Position numbers and translations under genes: made by a program | The notes under the pieces: generated by a model | The model's database searches: none | What the model saw: only the letters and a program-made list of their open reading frames with translations | Told to the model about the DNA's origin: nothing | DNA from: an uncultured Bacteroidota bacterium | Lineage (GTDB): Bacteria > Bacteroidota > Bacteroidia > Bacteroidales > P3 | Assembly (NCBI GenBank): GCA_902771735.1 | Contig: CACXXO010000007.1 | Coordinates: 62,001-126,000 of the forward strand | Length of the DNA: 64,000 nucleotides | Reading direction: 5' to 3' | Part shown: piece after piece, positions 48,666-57,551 of the stretch | Layout of the letters: each line of letters opens with the position of its first letter | How positions within the stretch are numbered: the first letter of the stretch is position 1

Positions 48666-49989
48666 GAAACTGATAATATGTTTAATTGGGCTAATGAACC
48701 TGATGGGAAGTGCCATAGCCCAAAATGGTTTCAACATGCCCTATTCGCAATTCGGCGTAGGGTTGAGCGATCTGCCCTACACGGTGCCCCTAGTGAGCCG
48801 CATGGGTGGTGTGGTCTACACCACCTCTGGAAACAACTTCATCAACCCCTTCAACCCTGCTTCCTACGGCAGCATCGGTATGGAGAGTTTCGTGTTCGAC
48901 ATGGCCGCCAACATCCAACTCACTCGCTTGCAGAACAACGCCGACCGGTTTAACGACGCCGACGGCAACGTCAGCCACCTGATGTTCGGCCTGCCGGTGA
49001 CCAAATGGATGAAGTTGGCCGGCGGATTGCTGCCCTACAGCGAGGTGGACTATGAGTCAGTGGCGCTGGGTACCTATAACGGCAACGGCACCGTGAAGAA
49101 CATCTACGACGGAACTGGCGGTGCAAGTCTGGTGTTTCTGGGCAGCGCCTTCAACATCATTAATAACGAGAAAGGACGCCGTCTGCAGGCTGGTTTCAAC
49201 ATCGACCTCCTTGTGGGACGCATCCAACGAGCCCTCTCCTACTCCTTCCAAGGCATCGACTCAACCCACTACATGGACAAACGTCGTTACAAAGAGACCA
49301 AACTGTCCAACTTGATGTTCGATCTTGGCGTACAATATTGGGAACCCCTGAGCGAACGATACACCTTCGGCGTGGGTCTTACCTACAAGCCCTACCGCAA
49401 GATGAATCTCAATGAGGAAGTGCTCATATATACTTATCATGCCAGCGACCAGAGTTTGGTCGACACCATCTTCCCATCTGCGGGACAGTCATCGGAAATC
49501 AAAAGCAATCTCGAGCTCGACCACACCTTTGGATTGGGTCTGAGCCTGGCACGCAACAACAGATGGATGATAGCCGCCGACGCCACATTCTCAGGCTGGG
49601 CAGGCATGAAATATACCGAAGGGATGACCCCCCCGATATTTGGAGCCAGCAGCCTCAGCTACGGTCCCTACAGCCGCTATGCCCTGGCCTTCGAAAAGAC
49701 AGGCGACATGGATGCATCCTCGTATTGGGGCCGCATCAGTTGGAGCGCCGGCGTCAACATGGAAAACGGCGCCATGCGGTTGAGCATCAACGGCCGCGAC
49801 GAGGTTATCAACGCTTGGGGCTTTGGCCTCGGGGCCACGCTGCCTATGCGCAAAGGACGTTCGCTGCTGACCCTCAGCATGGGCTACCGCAGCTTCGGCA
49901 ACAAGGACCTCCTGCAGCGTGAAAGTCTCACCTTCGGCATCTCGGTGAGCAGCTGCGAGCGGTGGTTTGCCAAGCGCAGATACAACTAA
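48655..49989 (+). CDS. Outer-membrane beta-barrel protein
   Basis: The 444-residue protein has a signal peptide (ending GSAIAQ) and repeated barrel strands; its start NGFNMPYSQFGVGLSD and SRMGGVVYTTSGNNFINPFN are typical of a Bacteroidetes outer-membrane protein found after coaX, which has some likeness to FadL-type barrels. A transport role is possible but unproven. It is followed by a TPR protein and lptC, both envelope proteins. Confidence 0.8.
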   Translation: MRNKKLIICLIGLMNLMGSAIAQNGFNMPYSQFGVGLSDLPYTVPLVSRMGGVVYTTSGNNFINPFNPASYGSIGMESFVFDMAANIQLTRLQNNADRFNDADGNVSHLMFGLPVTKWMKLAGGLLPYSEVDYESVALGTYNGNGTVKNIYDGTGGASLVFLGSAFNIINNEKGRRLQAGFNIDLLVGRIQRALSYSFQGIDSTHYMDKRRYKETKLSNLMFDLGVQYWEPLSERYTFGVGLTYKPYRKMNLNEEVLIYTYHASDQSLVDTIFPSAGQSSEIKSNLELDHTFGLGLSLARNNRWMIAADATFSGWAGMKYTEGMTPPIFGASSLSYGPYSRYALAFEKTGDMDASSYWGRISWSAGVNMENGAMRLSINGRDEVINAWGFGLGATLPMRKGRSLLTLSMGYRSFGNKDLLQRESLTFGISVSSCERWFAKRRYN

Positions 49990-50065
49990 AATGCAAGAAT
50001 TGCGCCCTCACCGGCACTAAATAACAAACAGTGAAACAAAAACAATAAAAACAATAAAAAAAGAG

Positions 50066-51415
50066 ATGAAAACAATCAAAACATTGACGATTGGACTCTT
50101 CCTGGCCGCCGTGGGAACCCCCGCCATGGCCCAGATGCCCAACTGGGGATGCGACGAAGAGACGCAGCAGAAGATGCTCGAACCCGTGTCCCTCTACCAA
50201 GACGCCATCAAACAGTTCAAAGCCACCAAAGACAACCGCTGGTTGGAAGAAGCCTACCCCTACTGGCACCAAGTGGTGGCCAACTGCCCCAAGCAGAGCA
50301 AGAACCTCTACAACAATGGTGGCAACATCATGCGAGTGATGATTGCCAAGGCCAAGACCCCGGCCGAGCGCGACACTTTGATTGAAGAACTCATGCGCAT
50401 GTACGACATCCGCATCGCCAACTACGGAGAAGCTCCCAAATGGACCGCCAAGAAAGCCCTAGACCTCGAGGAAATCCTGAAAGAGGAAGGTCTGGATCGT
50501 TACTACGTCCTCTATGACCAGGCCGTGAGAATGGAAGGCGATCTCGAGGCTGCCTACCTGGTGAAATACATGGAAGCCACCATCAACTATGTACGTGCCG
50601 GAAAGGCCGATCCCACTCTGGTGGTTGACAACTACGACATTGCCAGCGAGAAACTCGATGACGAGCTGCAGAAATATGTCGACGATAGCGTGAAATCGGC
50701 CACCATCCGCGGATACATCGCCGGTGTCGAGGCCGCCTTCTCGCCCTACGCCACCTGCGACCAACTGGTGGAAATCTACAGCAAGAAGTTCGAGGCCGAC
50801 CCCGAAAACGTGGACCTGCTGAAGAAAATCACCAACATCATGTCCAAAAAAGGCTGCACCGACCAGCCCCTCTTCTTCTCGGCCACCGAGAACCTCTACC
50901 GCTTGGAGCCCACTCCCGCCACTGCCCTCAACATGGGTCAGATGTGCCTCATCAAGAAAGACTTCTCGAAAGCCATCGAATACCTGAGCGACGCCACCAA
51001 GGGTGTCACCACCCAGAAGGACAAATACAAAGCCTACCTCTACCTTGGCCATGCCTATAGCGGAGCCAAGAGCTACAGCTTAGCACGCACGGCTTACAAC
51101 AACGCAGCCGAAGTGGACCGCACCAAGGGTGAGCCCTACCGCATGATTGCCTCGCTCTATGCCGCCAGTGCCTCGAGCGCCTCGGAGGACAATGTCAACG
51201 GCCACAGTGCCTATTGGGCTGCCGTCGACAAACTGAACAAGTCGAAGAGCGTCGACCCCTCAGATGAGAATGTCGAAGCCTGCAACCGCATGATCAGCTC
51301 CTACAGCGCCCGCTTCCCCAAGCAGACCGATGCCTTCATGGCTGGCCTCGAAAACGGCAACCGTTTCACAGTGCCTGGATGGATTGGTGAATCGACCATT
51401 GTTAGAACAAGATAA
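50066..51415 (+). CDS. Periplasmic TPR-repeat protein
   Basis: The 449-residue protein has a signal peptide (ending PAMAQ) and helical repeats throughout, including clear TPR units (MCLIKKDFSKAIEYLSDATK, AYLYLGHAYSGAKSYSLARTAYN split over about 300-360). It probably scaffolds a protein complex in the periplasm. Position between the barrel protein and lptC is the usual order in Bacteroidales. Confidence 0.85.
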   Translation: MKTIKTLTIGLFLAAVGTPAMAQMPNWGCDEETQQKMLEPVSLYQDAIKQFKATKDNRWLEEAYPYWHQVVANCPKQSKNLYNNGGNIMRVMIAKAKTPAERDTLIEELMRMYDIRIANYGEAPKWTAKKALDLEEILKEEGLDRYYVLYDQAVRMEGDLEAAYLVKYMEATINYVRAGKADPTLVVDNYDIASEKLDDELQKYVDDSVKSATIRGYIAGVEAAFSPYATCDQLVEIYSKKFEADPENVDLLKKITNIMSKKGCTDQPLFFSATENLYRLEPTPATALNMGQMCLIKKDFSKAIEYLSDATKGVTTQKDKYKAYLYLGHAYSGAKSYSLARTAYNNAAEVDRTKGEPYRMIASLYAASASSASEDNVNGHSAYWAAVDKLNKSKSVDPSDENVEACNRMISSYSARFPKQTDAFMAGLENGNRFTVPGWIGESTIVRTR

Positions 51416-51450
51416 GACAAACTTTGGAAATGAGGAATGAAGGATTAAGA

Positions 51451-52011
51451 ATGAAGAATAAACGGCTGACGCAAATTGTTTGCGTAAGCCTATTCTTCAT
51501 TTTTTATTCTTCATTCCTTGTTTCCTGTTCCAACGACATGAAGGACATCAACCAGTTCCAACGGCAGGCTCCTCCCGACCAAGAGATTGTCGATGCGCAC
51601 ATCTGGCGCAGCGACGAAGGAAAACTGCAATTGGAATTGGACGCACCGCACATCGTGCAATACCGCAAGCCCGACACCCGCACCCTCTACCCCCAAGGGG
51701 TGGAGTTGCGTTTTTACGATGGCCAACGGAAACTGCAGACCTTTATTCGTGCCAACAAAGCAACGTCTTACGACGACAAGAACATCATCACCGCCAAAGA
51801 TAGTGTTGTGGTTATCGACTACACCAACGGCGACACCATTTATCTGGAGGATATTGTCTGGAAATCGGACGAAGACCTCATTTATTCAAACCATCCCGTC
51901 CGAGCCATCAACGGCAACCGTGTCACCTACGGCGACGGCTTTGTAAGCAATGCCGACATGACCAACATGCGCATCACTCGCCAACGGGGTATCATAGAAT
52001 TTGAAGAATAG
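51451..52011 (+). CDS. lptC: LPS export periplasmic protein LptC
   Basis: The 186-residue lipoprotein (lipobox FLVSC, Cys26 from this start) has the LptC pattern DAHIWRSDEGKLQLELDAPH, LYPQGVELRFYDGQRKLQ and TAKDSVVVIDYTNGDTIYLED. LptC bridges the inner-membrane LptBFG exporter and the periplasmic LptA filament. Start codons at 51424 (TTG) and 51430 (ATG) are in frame; 51451 was chosen because it gives a normal signal peptide. The leader and signal-peptide code are a simple sequence of the AATGAAGAATAA type on opposite strands, able to form a hairpin at the start. Confidence 0.83.
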   Translation: MKNKRLTQIVCVSLFFIFYSSFLVSCSNDMKDINQFQRQAPPDQEIVDAHIWRSDEGKLQLELDAPHIVQYRKPDTRTLYPQGVELRFYDGQRKLQTFIRANKATSYDDKNIITAKDSVVVIDYTNGDTIYLEDIVWKSDEDLIYSNHPVRAINGNRVTYGDGFVSNADMTNMRITRQRGIIEFEE

Positions 52012-52014
52012 AAC

Positions 52015-53028
52015 ATGCAATACACTGCAAAAGAATTAGCCCGTATTGTCAAGGGAACCGTCGAGGGCGACGAGAACACCCGTGTGTGGAAACCCTGCAA
52101 GATTGAGGAAGGCGAAGCCGGCGGCATCACCTTCCTTGGCAATCCCAAGTACACACACTATATCTACGAGAAAGAGGCATCGATAGTCATCGTGAAGAAG
52201 GACTTCCAGCCCGAGCATCCGGTGAACTCCACCCTCATCCGCGTCGACAACCCTTACATGGCTGTCGCCAAGTTGCTCCATGCTTTCAACCAGCGTAGCA
52301 AGCCCCCGAAAGGACGCTCGTGGAGAAGCCATGTGGGCCGTGGTTCGAAGATTGGCAAGAAATGCTATATGGGCGAATACTCTGTAGTAGGCCGTCACTG
52401 CACCGTGGGCAACAATGTGAAAATCTATCCCAATGCTTGCATTGGCGACAATGTGAAGATTGGCGACAACACCATCATCTACGCCGGAGTGAAAATTTAC
52501 GAAGGAGTGGAAATTGGTCGCAACTGCATCCTCCATGCCGGCTGCGTCATCGGTGCCGACGGTTTCGGTTTCGCCCCCACTGGCGACGGTGGATGGGACA
52601 AGATTGACCAGATTGGCAACGTCATACTCGAAGACAATGTCGAGGTAGGCGCCAACACCTGCGTCGACCGAGCCACCATGGGTTCCACCATCCTCCACCA
52701 AGGCGTGAAGGTAGACAACCTCTGCCAAGTGGCCCACAATGTGGTCATTGGGCAGAATACCGCCATGGCCTCACAGGTGGGTATCGCGGGCAGCTGCAAA
52801 GTAGGTTCCGACTGCATCATCGCAGGCCAAGCAGGTTTGGTGGGCCACATCACCGTGGGCGACCACGTGACCATCGGTGCCCAGAGCGGTGTCACCCACA
52901 ACGTCCCCGGCAACCAGACCATTTTCGGTAGCCCCGCCATGGAGGCCACCAAACGCCGTAAAGTGGAAGTGCTGGTGCGCAACATCGAAAAATTGGCCGA
53001 CAGAATAGCCTCACTGGAGCAGAAATGA
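52015..53028 (+). CDS. lpxD: UDP-3-O-acylglucosamine N-acyltransferase
   Basis: The 337-residue protein has the N-terminal uridine-binding domain and a left-handed beta-helix made of hexapeptide repeats (about 105-290, [20 protein letters not shown] and similar). The catalytic histidine lies in [12 protein letters not shown], and GADGFGFAP is the acyl-binding loop. It adds the second acyl chain in lipid A synthesis. It lies 3 bp after lptC and overlaps the next gene by 4 bp. The usual lpxC-fabZ neighbour is absent. Confidence 0.96.
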   Translation: MQYTAKELARIVKGTVEGDENTRVWKPCKIEEGEAGGITFLGNPKYTHYIYEKEASIVIVKKDFQPEHPVNSTLIRVDNPYMAVAKLLHAFNQRSKPPKGRSWRSHVGRGSKIGKKCYMGEYSVVGRHCTVGNNVKIYPNACIGDNVKIGDNTIIYAGVKIYEGVEIGRNCILHAGCVIGADGFGFAPTGDGGWDKIDQIGNVILEDNVEVGANTCVDRATMGSTILHQGVKVDNLCQVAHNVVIGQNTAMASQVGIAGSCKVGSDCIIAGQAGLVGHITVGDHVTIGAQSGVTHNVPGNQTIFGSPAMEATKRRKVEVLVRNIEKLADRIASLEQK

Positions 53029-54431
53029 AGCCGGGCCGAATAACGCTCTTCTTTGCGTGCATCATTGTCGCACTGGCCATTATCTGCGCCATCTTCCCTT
53101 CCGACGGTGTCTCCGTCGGAAGTCATTCTTTTTATCTACCCACCATCCACGACCTGGCAGAGACAACCTCTTCCTCCCAGAAAATCGAAAAAGAGCGCAT
53201 TGCCGACTCCATCCTTGCCGAAGTGTCACAACTTAGCGACTCCATATCCTATCTCCAGACTTTCTCCGACAGCAGCGACATCCGATTCTGGCTCCCCGAC
53301 AGTCTTTATTTCGCCGACTTCTGGGAAGCCGCCGAGAATTCTATCGAGCAACGTCGCATCGTCCGCATTCTCCATTACGGCGACTCGCAGATTGAAATGG
53401 ACCGTATCACTTCCCAACTTCGCATCTACATGCAGGAGACCTTCGGCGGCGGCGGACCCGGCATGATACCCTACCGTACCATCATCCCTTCGCTGTCCGT
53501 CAACCAAAGCACCAGCGGTAGCCTGACACACCTCTCCTCCTTCGGCGACAGCACGGTCACCCGCTCACGCGGCAATTACGGCCCCATGATGCAGAGTTTC
53601 AGAATGAACGGTGAAGCCACTCTCCGTATCAGAGCCGCCTCCCATGCTTCCGTCGACCACCACGTCAAAGCCTTCTCCAATATCCGACTGGTCTACAACA
53701 ACCGCTCAGGCACCCTCAAGAGCACGCTCAGCACCAAGCAAAGCCAGGAAAAAGACCCCCGCGAGATTAAGGACGAAGGTGTGGGCAGCATGGTATGGAG
53801 ACTCGACACATCCTCAACCATTGTCACCCTCAGCACCCACGGAAATGCCGATCTCTACTGTGTAACCGTCGACAACGGACCCGGCGTAGCCGTCGACAAT
53901 ATCCCCATGCGTGGCTGCTCGGGACAACAGTTCACTCTGGTCGACCAACATCTCCTCACCGAAGCCTATGCCCAACTCGACGTGGGCATCATCATTCTCC
54001 AGTTCGGCGGCAACTCGGTGCCCTACCTCACCTCCGAAAAAGCCATCTCCACCTATTGCCACTCCATGGGAAAACAGATTGACTATATCCACCATTGTTG
54101 CCCCAAGGCCAAGATTCTCTTCGTCGGCCCCTCCGACATGAGCACCCGCCACAAAGGTGTGCTGCAAACCTACCCCATGCTGCCCGTCCTCATCGACAGC
54201 CTTATCGCCACCGCCAACAGCCACAATGCCGCCTATTGGAGCATCTACCACGCCATGGGTGGATGGAATTCCATGTTGCATTGGAACAAAAAAGGACTCG
54301 CCGGCAGCGACTACATCCATTTCTCGCAACAAGGTGCAGACAAAATGGGAGCCAAACTGGCAGAAGCCTTTGCCGACAACTACAAACTTTTTTGCATGCG
54401 CCGGCGGTTGAACCAACATAACGAAGACTGA
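53025..54431 (+). CDS. SGNH-hydrolase family protein 1
   Basis: The 468-residue protein has an N-terminal membrane anchor (about 7-25) and a SGNH/GDSL core: [14 protein letters not shown] (block I), GGGGPGM (block II), QFGGNSVPY (block III) and [11 protein letters not shown] (block V). Together with the MBOAT gene two genes later it suggests O-acetylation or deacetylation of an envelope glycan, as in PatA/PatB or AlgI/AlgJ pairs. It overlaps lpxD by ATGA. The substrate is not known. Confidence 0.8.
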   Translation: MKPGRITLFFACIIVALAIICAIFPSDGVSVGSHSFYLPTIHDLAETTSSSQKIEKERIADSILAEVSQLSDSISYLQTFSDSSDIRFWLPDSLYFADFWEAAENSIEQRRIVRILHYGDSQIEMDRITSQLRIYMQETFGGGGPGMIPYRTIIPSLSVNQSTSGSLTHLSSFGDSTVTRSRGNYGPMMQSFRMNGEATLRIRAASHASVDHHVKAFSNIRLVYNNRSGTLKSTLSTKQSQEKDPREIKDEGVGSMVWRLDTSSTIVTLSTHGNADLYCVTVDNGPGVAVDNIPMRGCSGQQFTLVDQHLLTEAYAQLDVGIIILQFGGNSVPYLTSEKAISTYCHSMGKQIDYIHHCCPKAKILFVGPSDMSTRHKGVLQTYPMLPVLIDSLIATANSHNAAYWSIYHAMGGWNSMLHWNKKGLAGSDYIHFSQQGADKMGAKLAEAFADNYKLFCMRRRLNQHNED

Positions 54432-54439
54432 AAAAACCT

Positions 54440-55675
54440 ATGAGACACCTGACAGCCATCGCCCTGCTTCTCCTGGCATCTGCCTGCGCCACAGCACAGC
54501 TGCCGCAATATCCTTTCATCAAATACGAGGTCAACAAACTTCACTTCGATACCTCATCGGCCTCGATGAACACCTTCTTTCAGAAATGGCAACGCATGAT
54601 TGATTCACGGCAGGGCAACATCAACATCGTCCATATCGGCGGCTCACACGTCCAGGCCGGCACCATGAGCAACACCATCCGCACCAATCTCATGCACGCC
54701 TACCCTTCCTTCGTCGCCGGCCGTGGAATGATTTTCCCCTACTCAGCCGCTGCACGCTGCAACAATCCCCGCGACTACATCGTCCATTGCCCACAGAAAG
54801 TCACCCTCACGCGTAACATATATAAAGATCACACCTACCCCTTGGGGCTCTGCGGCATTGCCGTCACCGCCGCCGATTCCCTCACCGAGGTGCAGATTGT
54901 CATGAACGAACCCACCGTCGACTACTCCACCAACCGCATCGTCATCCTGGGCCATTCCGACCAACAGGTAGTACCGCTCCTCTCCTTCGACGGCCGCGAG
55001 ATCTACCCTTCCTATGTAGCCAAGTCCTCCGACCGCTATGTCTTCAACCTCAGCACCTCCGTCGACTCCTTTGCCGTGATTATCCCCTGCCAACAAGGCG
55101 AAAGCTTCACCCTCACAGGCATCCACCTATCCAATCGTCGTCCGGGATTCTCCTTCCATTCCATCGGAGTCAACGGCGCCGCAGTGCCCGACTACCTGCG
55201 CTGCCAAAACTTCACCCGCGATCTCCGTATGATCCATCCCGACATGGTGATCTTCGGCATCGGCATCAACGACGCCAATGTCACCGACTTCGACACCGCA
55301 GCTTTCCGCTCCAACTATCTCACCCTCGTCGACTCCATTCGCTCCATCAACCCCGACTGTGCCTTTGTCTTCATCACCAACAACGACAGTTTCCGTGCCG
55401 TCAAGCGTGGCCGCAGGAAACGCACACACTATGAAGTCAACCGCAACGGCAGCCTCGCCCGCGAAGTGTTCTATCGTCTGGCCCACGACACCGACGGCGC
55501 CGTTTGGGACCAATTCGAAATCATGGGAGGTCTCAAGTCCATGGAGAAATGGTACAAAAACAAATTGGCACAGAAAGACCGCGTCCACTTCACCGCCACC
55601 GGCTACCAGCTCGTCGGCGACCTCTTCTCCGACGCCCTTTTCAATGCCTATAGACAATACTCCGCCAACCATTAA
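54440..55675 (+). CDS. SGNH-hydrolase family protein 2
   Basis: The 411-residue protein has a signal peptide, with a possible lipobox ASAC near residue 16. It shows INIVHIGGSHVQAG (block I with GGSH in place of GDS), VIFGIGINDANV (block III) and DRVHFTATGYQLVG (block V with the Asp/His pair). A second SGNH protein in tandem with the first is unusual; the serine is kept although the motif differs. It lies 8 bp after protein 1 and 3 bp before the MBOAT gene. Confidence 0.8.
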   Translation: MRHLTAIALLLLASACATAQLPQYPFIKYEVNKLHFDTSSASMNTFFQKWQRMIDSRQGNINIVHIGGSHVQAGTMSNTIRTNLMHAYPSFVAGRGMIFPYSAAARCNNPRDYIVHCPQKVTLTRNIYKDHTYPLGLCGIAVTAADSLTEVQIVMNEPTVDYSTNRIVILGHSDQQVVPLLSFDGREIYPSYVAKSSDRYVFNLSTSVDSFAVIIPCQQGESFTLTGIHLSNRRPGFSFHSIGVNGAAVPDYLRCQNFTRDLRMIHPDMVIFGIGINDANVTDFDTAAFRSNYLTLVDSIRSINPDCAFVFITNNDSFRAVKRGRRKRTHYEVNRNGSLAREVFYRLAHDTDGAVWDQFEIMGGLKSMEKWYKNKLAQKDRVHFTATGYQLVGDLFSDALFNAYRQYSANH

Positions 55676-55678
55676 ACG

Positions 55679-57526
55679 ATGTCCGACCTCCTCACATACC
55701 TCGCCTCCCTTTTCATCTACGACGAAGAACGCCCCCTGCTCTTCACGCAGATCCACTTCTGGGTACTCTTCCTCATCATCTACCTCTTCTTCGGTCTCAT
55801 CGTGGCACACCAACGACGGCAGCCCGACGGCAGCCTCGACCCCGTGCGCCGCGTTCTCCGCAACGGATACCTCTTCGCTTTCAGTCTCCTCTTCTACTAT
55901 AAGACTTCCGAAAAATTTGTCCTGTTGCTCATCTTCTCCACCCTCCTTGGATGGGCTTTGGGCATCGGCATGGACAAACCGTTTTCCTCTGCCAAACGCA
56001 AACTCATGTGCACCATCGGCGTGGTAGTCAACCTCGCCGTCCTCTGCTTCTTCAAATACGCCTATTTCTTCACCGACATCTTCAATGCCACCTTCGGCAC
56101 TGAATACAGCATCGCCATCAAAATCTATTTGCCCGTGGGCATCTCCTTCTTCACCTTTCAGAACATCAGTTACATCGTCGATGTCTACAAGCGCAAGATA
56201 CCCCACGTCTCCAACATCCTCGACTTCGGTTTCTACACTGCATTCTTCCCCCAACTTGTGGCAGGCCCCATCCTGCGTGCCGACCAGTTCGTGCCGCAAC
56301 TCTACAAGCCCTTCTTCCTCTCGCGCCGTCAGTTCGGCATCGCTGTCTTCTGGATTTGCAACGGATTGATAAAGAAACTCATCCTCAGCGACTATCTGGC
56401 CGTCAACTTCGTCGATCGTGTCTTCGAGAATCCCCTGCTCTACACCCCCTTCGAGAACTTCTCCGCCCTCATGGTCTACTCCCTCCAAGTCTATGCCGAC
56501 TTCTCGGGCTATACCGACATCGCCATCGGCGTGGCCATGCTCATGGGCTTCTACCTGCCTGTCAACTTCAACTCGCCCTACAAAGCCCAGAACCCCACCG
56601 ACTTCTGGCGCCGCTGGCACATGTCGCTCTCGCGCTGGCTGCGCGACTACCTCTACATCCCCCTCGGTGGCAACCGCACCGCAGGCGTCACCTCCTACGC
56701 CGTCCTCTCCGTCATCCTCCTCATCGCTGCCTTCCGCCTCAAAAACATCTGGTTCACCCTCGTCGTCTGCACCGTCATCGCCGTGGTACTCCTACTCCGT
56801 TTCCTCCCTGCCGCCAAGGGCCATCGCAAAACCCTCGGCACCAATGTCAACAACATGGACACCATGCTCCTCGGCGGCCTGTGGCACGGCTCCTCCTTCA
56901 ACTTCATCACCTGGGGCGGCCTCAACGGCCTCGGCATCCTGGTACACAAATGGTGGCGCAACCGCAGCTGGCACACACGCTTCGCCGCCCTGGCCGCCGT
57001 CACCCTGGCCCTCACCATCACCCGCCACCTCACCGACTCCCCCCTCCTCAACCTCCTCGCCTTCTGCTGCCAGGTCCTTCTTGTTGGCTTTGCAGTGGTT
57101 TATGGCCTACAGCGTTTCGGCAAATATCCCAATTTCAATCTCAAACTGTCCACGGGCTGGTCTGTCCTCATCACCTTCGTCTTCATCTCCTTCACCCGTC
57201 TCTTCTTCCGCTCGGGCTCCAACCTCGACCCCGCCGAGGCCAACGAAACGGCTTGGCGCACAGCATCGCAAATGGTCGACCGCATCGGCTCTCACTGGAA
57301 CCTCAGCCCCATCCCCGACATCCTCTCCAACTATTCCCCCGTCTTCCTCCTCTTCGCCGCCGGCATGCTTGTCCACTGGCTCCCGACGCGCTTCAAACGC
57401 CGCTACCGCCTCTGGTTCGCCTCCATGCCCCTGTGGCTCATGTGCCTCCTCTGCATAGCCCTGGCCGTGACCCTCTACCAGTTCGTCACCGCCGACCTCC
57501 AACCGTTCATCTATTTCCAGTTCTGA
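55679..57526 (+). CDS. MBOAT family O-acyltransferase (AlgI-like)
   Basis: The 615-residue membrane protein has the MBOAT motifs FWRRWHMSLSRWLRDYLYIP (about 303-322), LGGNR and LLGGLWHGSSFNFITWGGLN (about 397-416), with the catalytic histidine in LWHG. Such proteins move acyl groups across the inner membrane onto periplasmic glycans, working with SGNH partners, two of which lie directly upstream. The lipid A operon context suggests an LPS- or cell-wall-modifying role. Confidence 0.93.
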   Translation: MSDLLTYLASLFIYDEERPLLFTQIHFWVLFLIIYLFFGLIVAHQRRQPDGSLDPVRRVLRNGYLFAFSLLFYYKTSEKFVLLLIFSTLLGWALGIGMDKPFSSAKRKLMCTIGVVVNLAVLCFFKYAYFFTDIFNATFGTEYSIAIKIYLPVGISFFTFQNISYIVDVYKRKIPHVSNILDFGFYTAFFPQLVAGPILRADQFVPQLYKPFFLSRRQFGIAVFWICNGLIKKLILSDYLAVNFVDRVFENPLLYTPFENFSALMVYSLQVYADFSGYTDIAIGVAMLMGFYLPVNFNSPYKAQNPTDFWRRWHMSLSRWLRDYLYIPLGGNRTAGVTSYAVLSVILLIAAFRLKNIWFTLVVCTVIAVVLLLRFLPAAKGHRKTLGTNVNNMDTMLLGGLWHGSSFNFITWGGLNGLGILVHKWWRNRSWHTRFAALAAVTLALTITRHLTDSPLLNLLAFCCQVLLVGFAVVYGLQRFGKYPNFNLKLSTGWSVLITFVFISFTRLFFRSGSNLDPAEANETAWRTASQMVDRIGSHWNLSPIPDILSNYSPVFLLFAAGMLVHWLPTRFKRRYRLWFASMPLWLMCLLCIALAVTLYQFVTADLQPFIYFQF

Positions 57527-57551
57527 TACTCCGACAAAAAGAAATGTAATC

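Noticed and set aside
56356-57549. Two long alternative frames over the MBOAT gene
   Set aside because: Compositions rich in Pro, Ser, Arg and His and the intact MBOAT motifs in the other frame show these are shadows.
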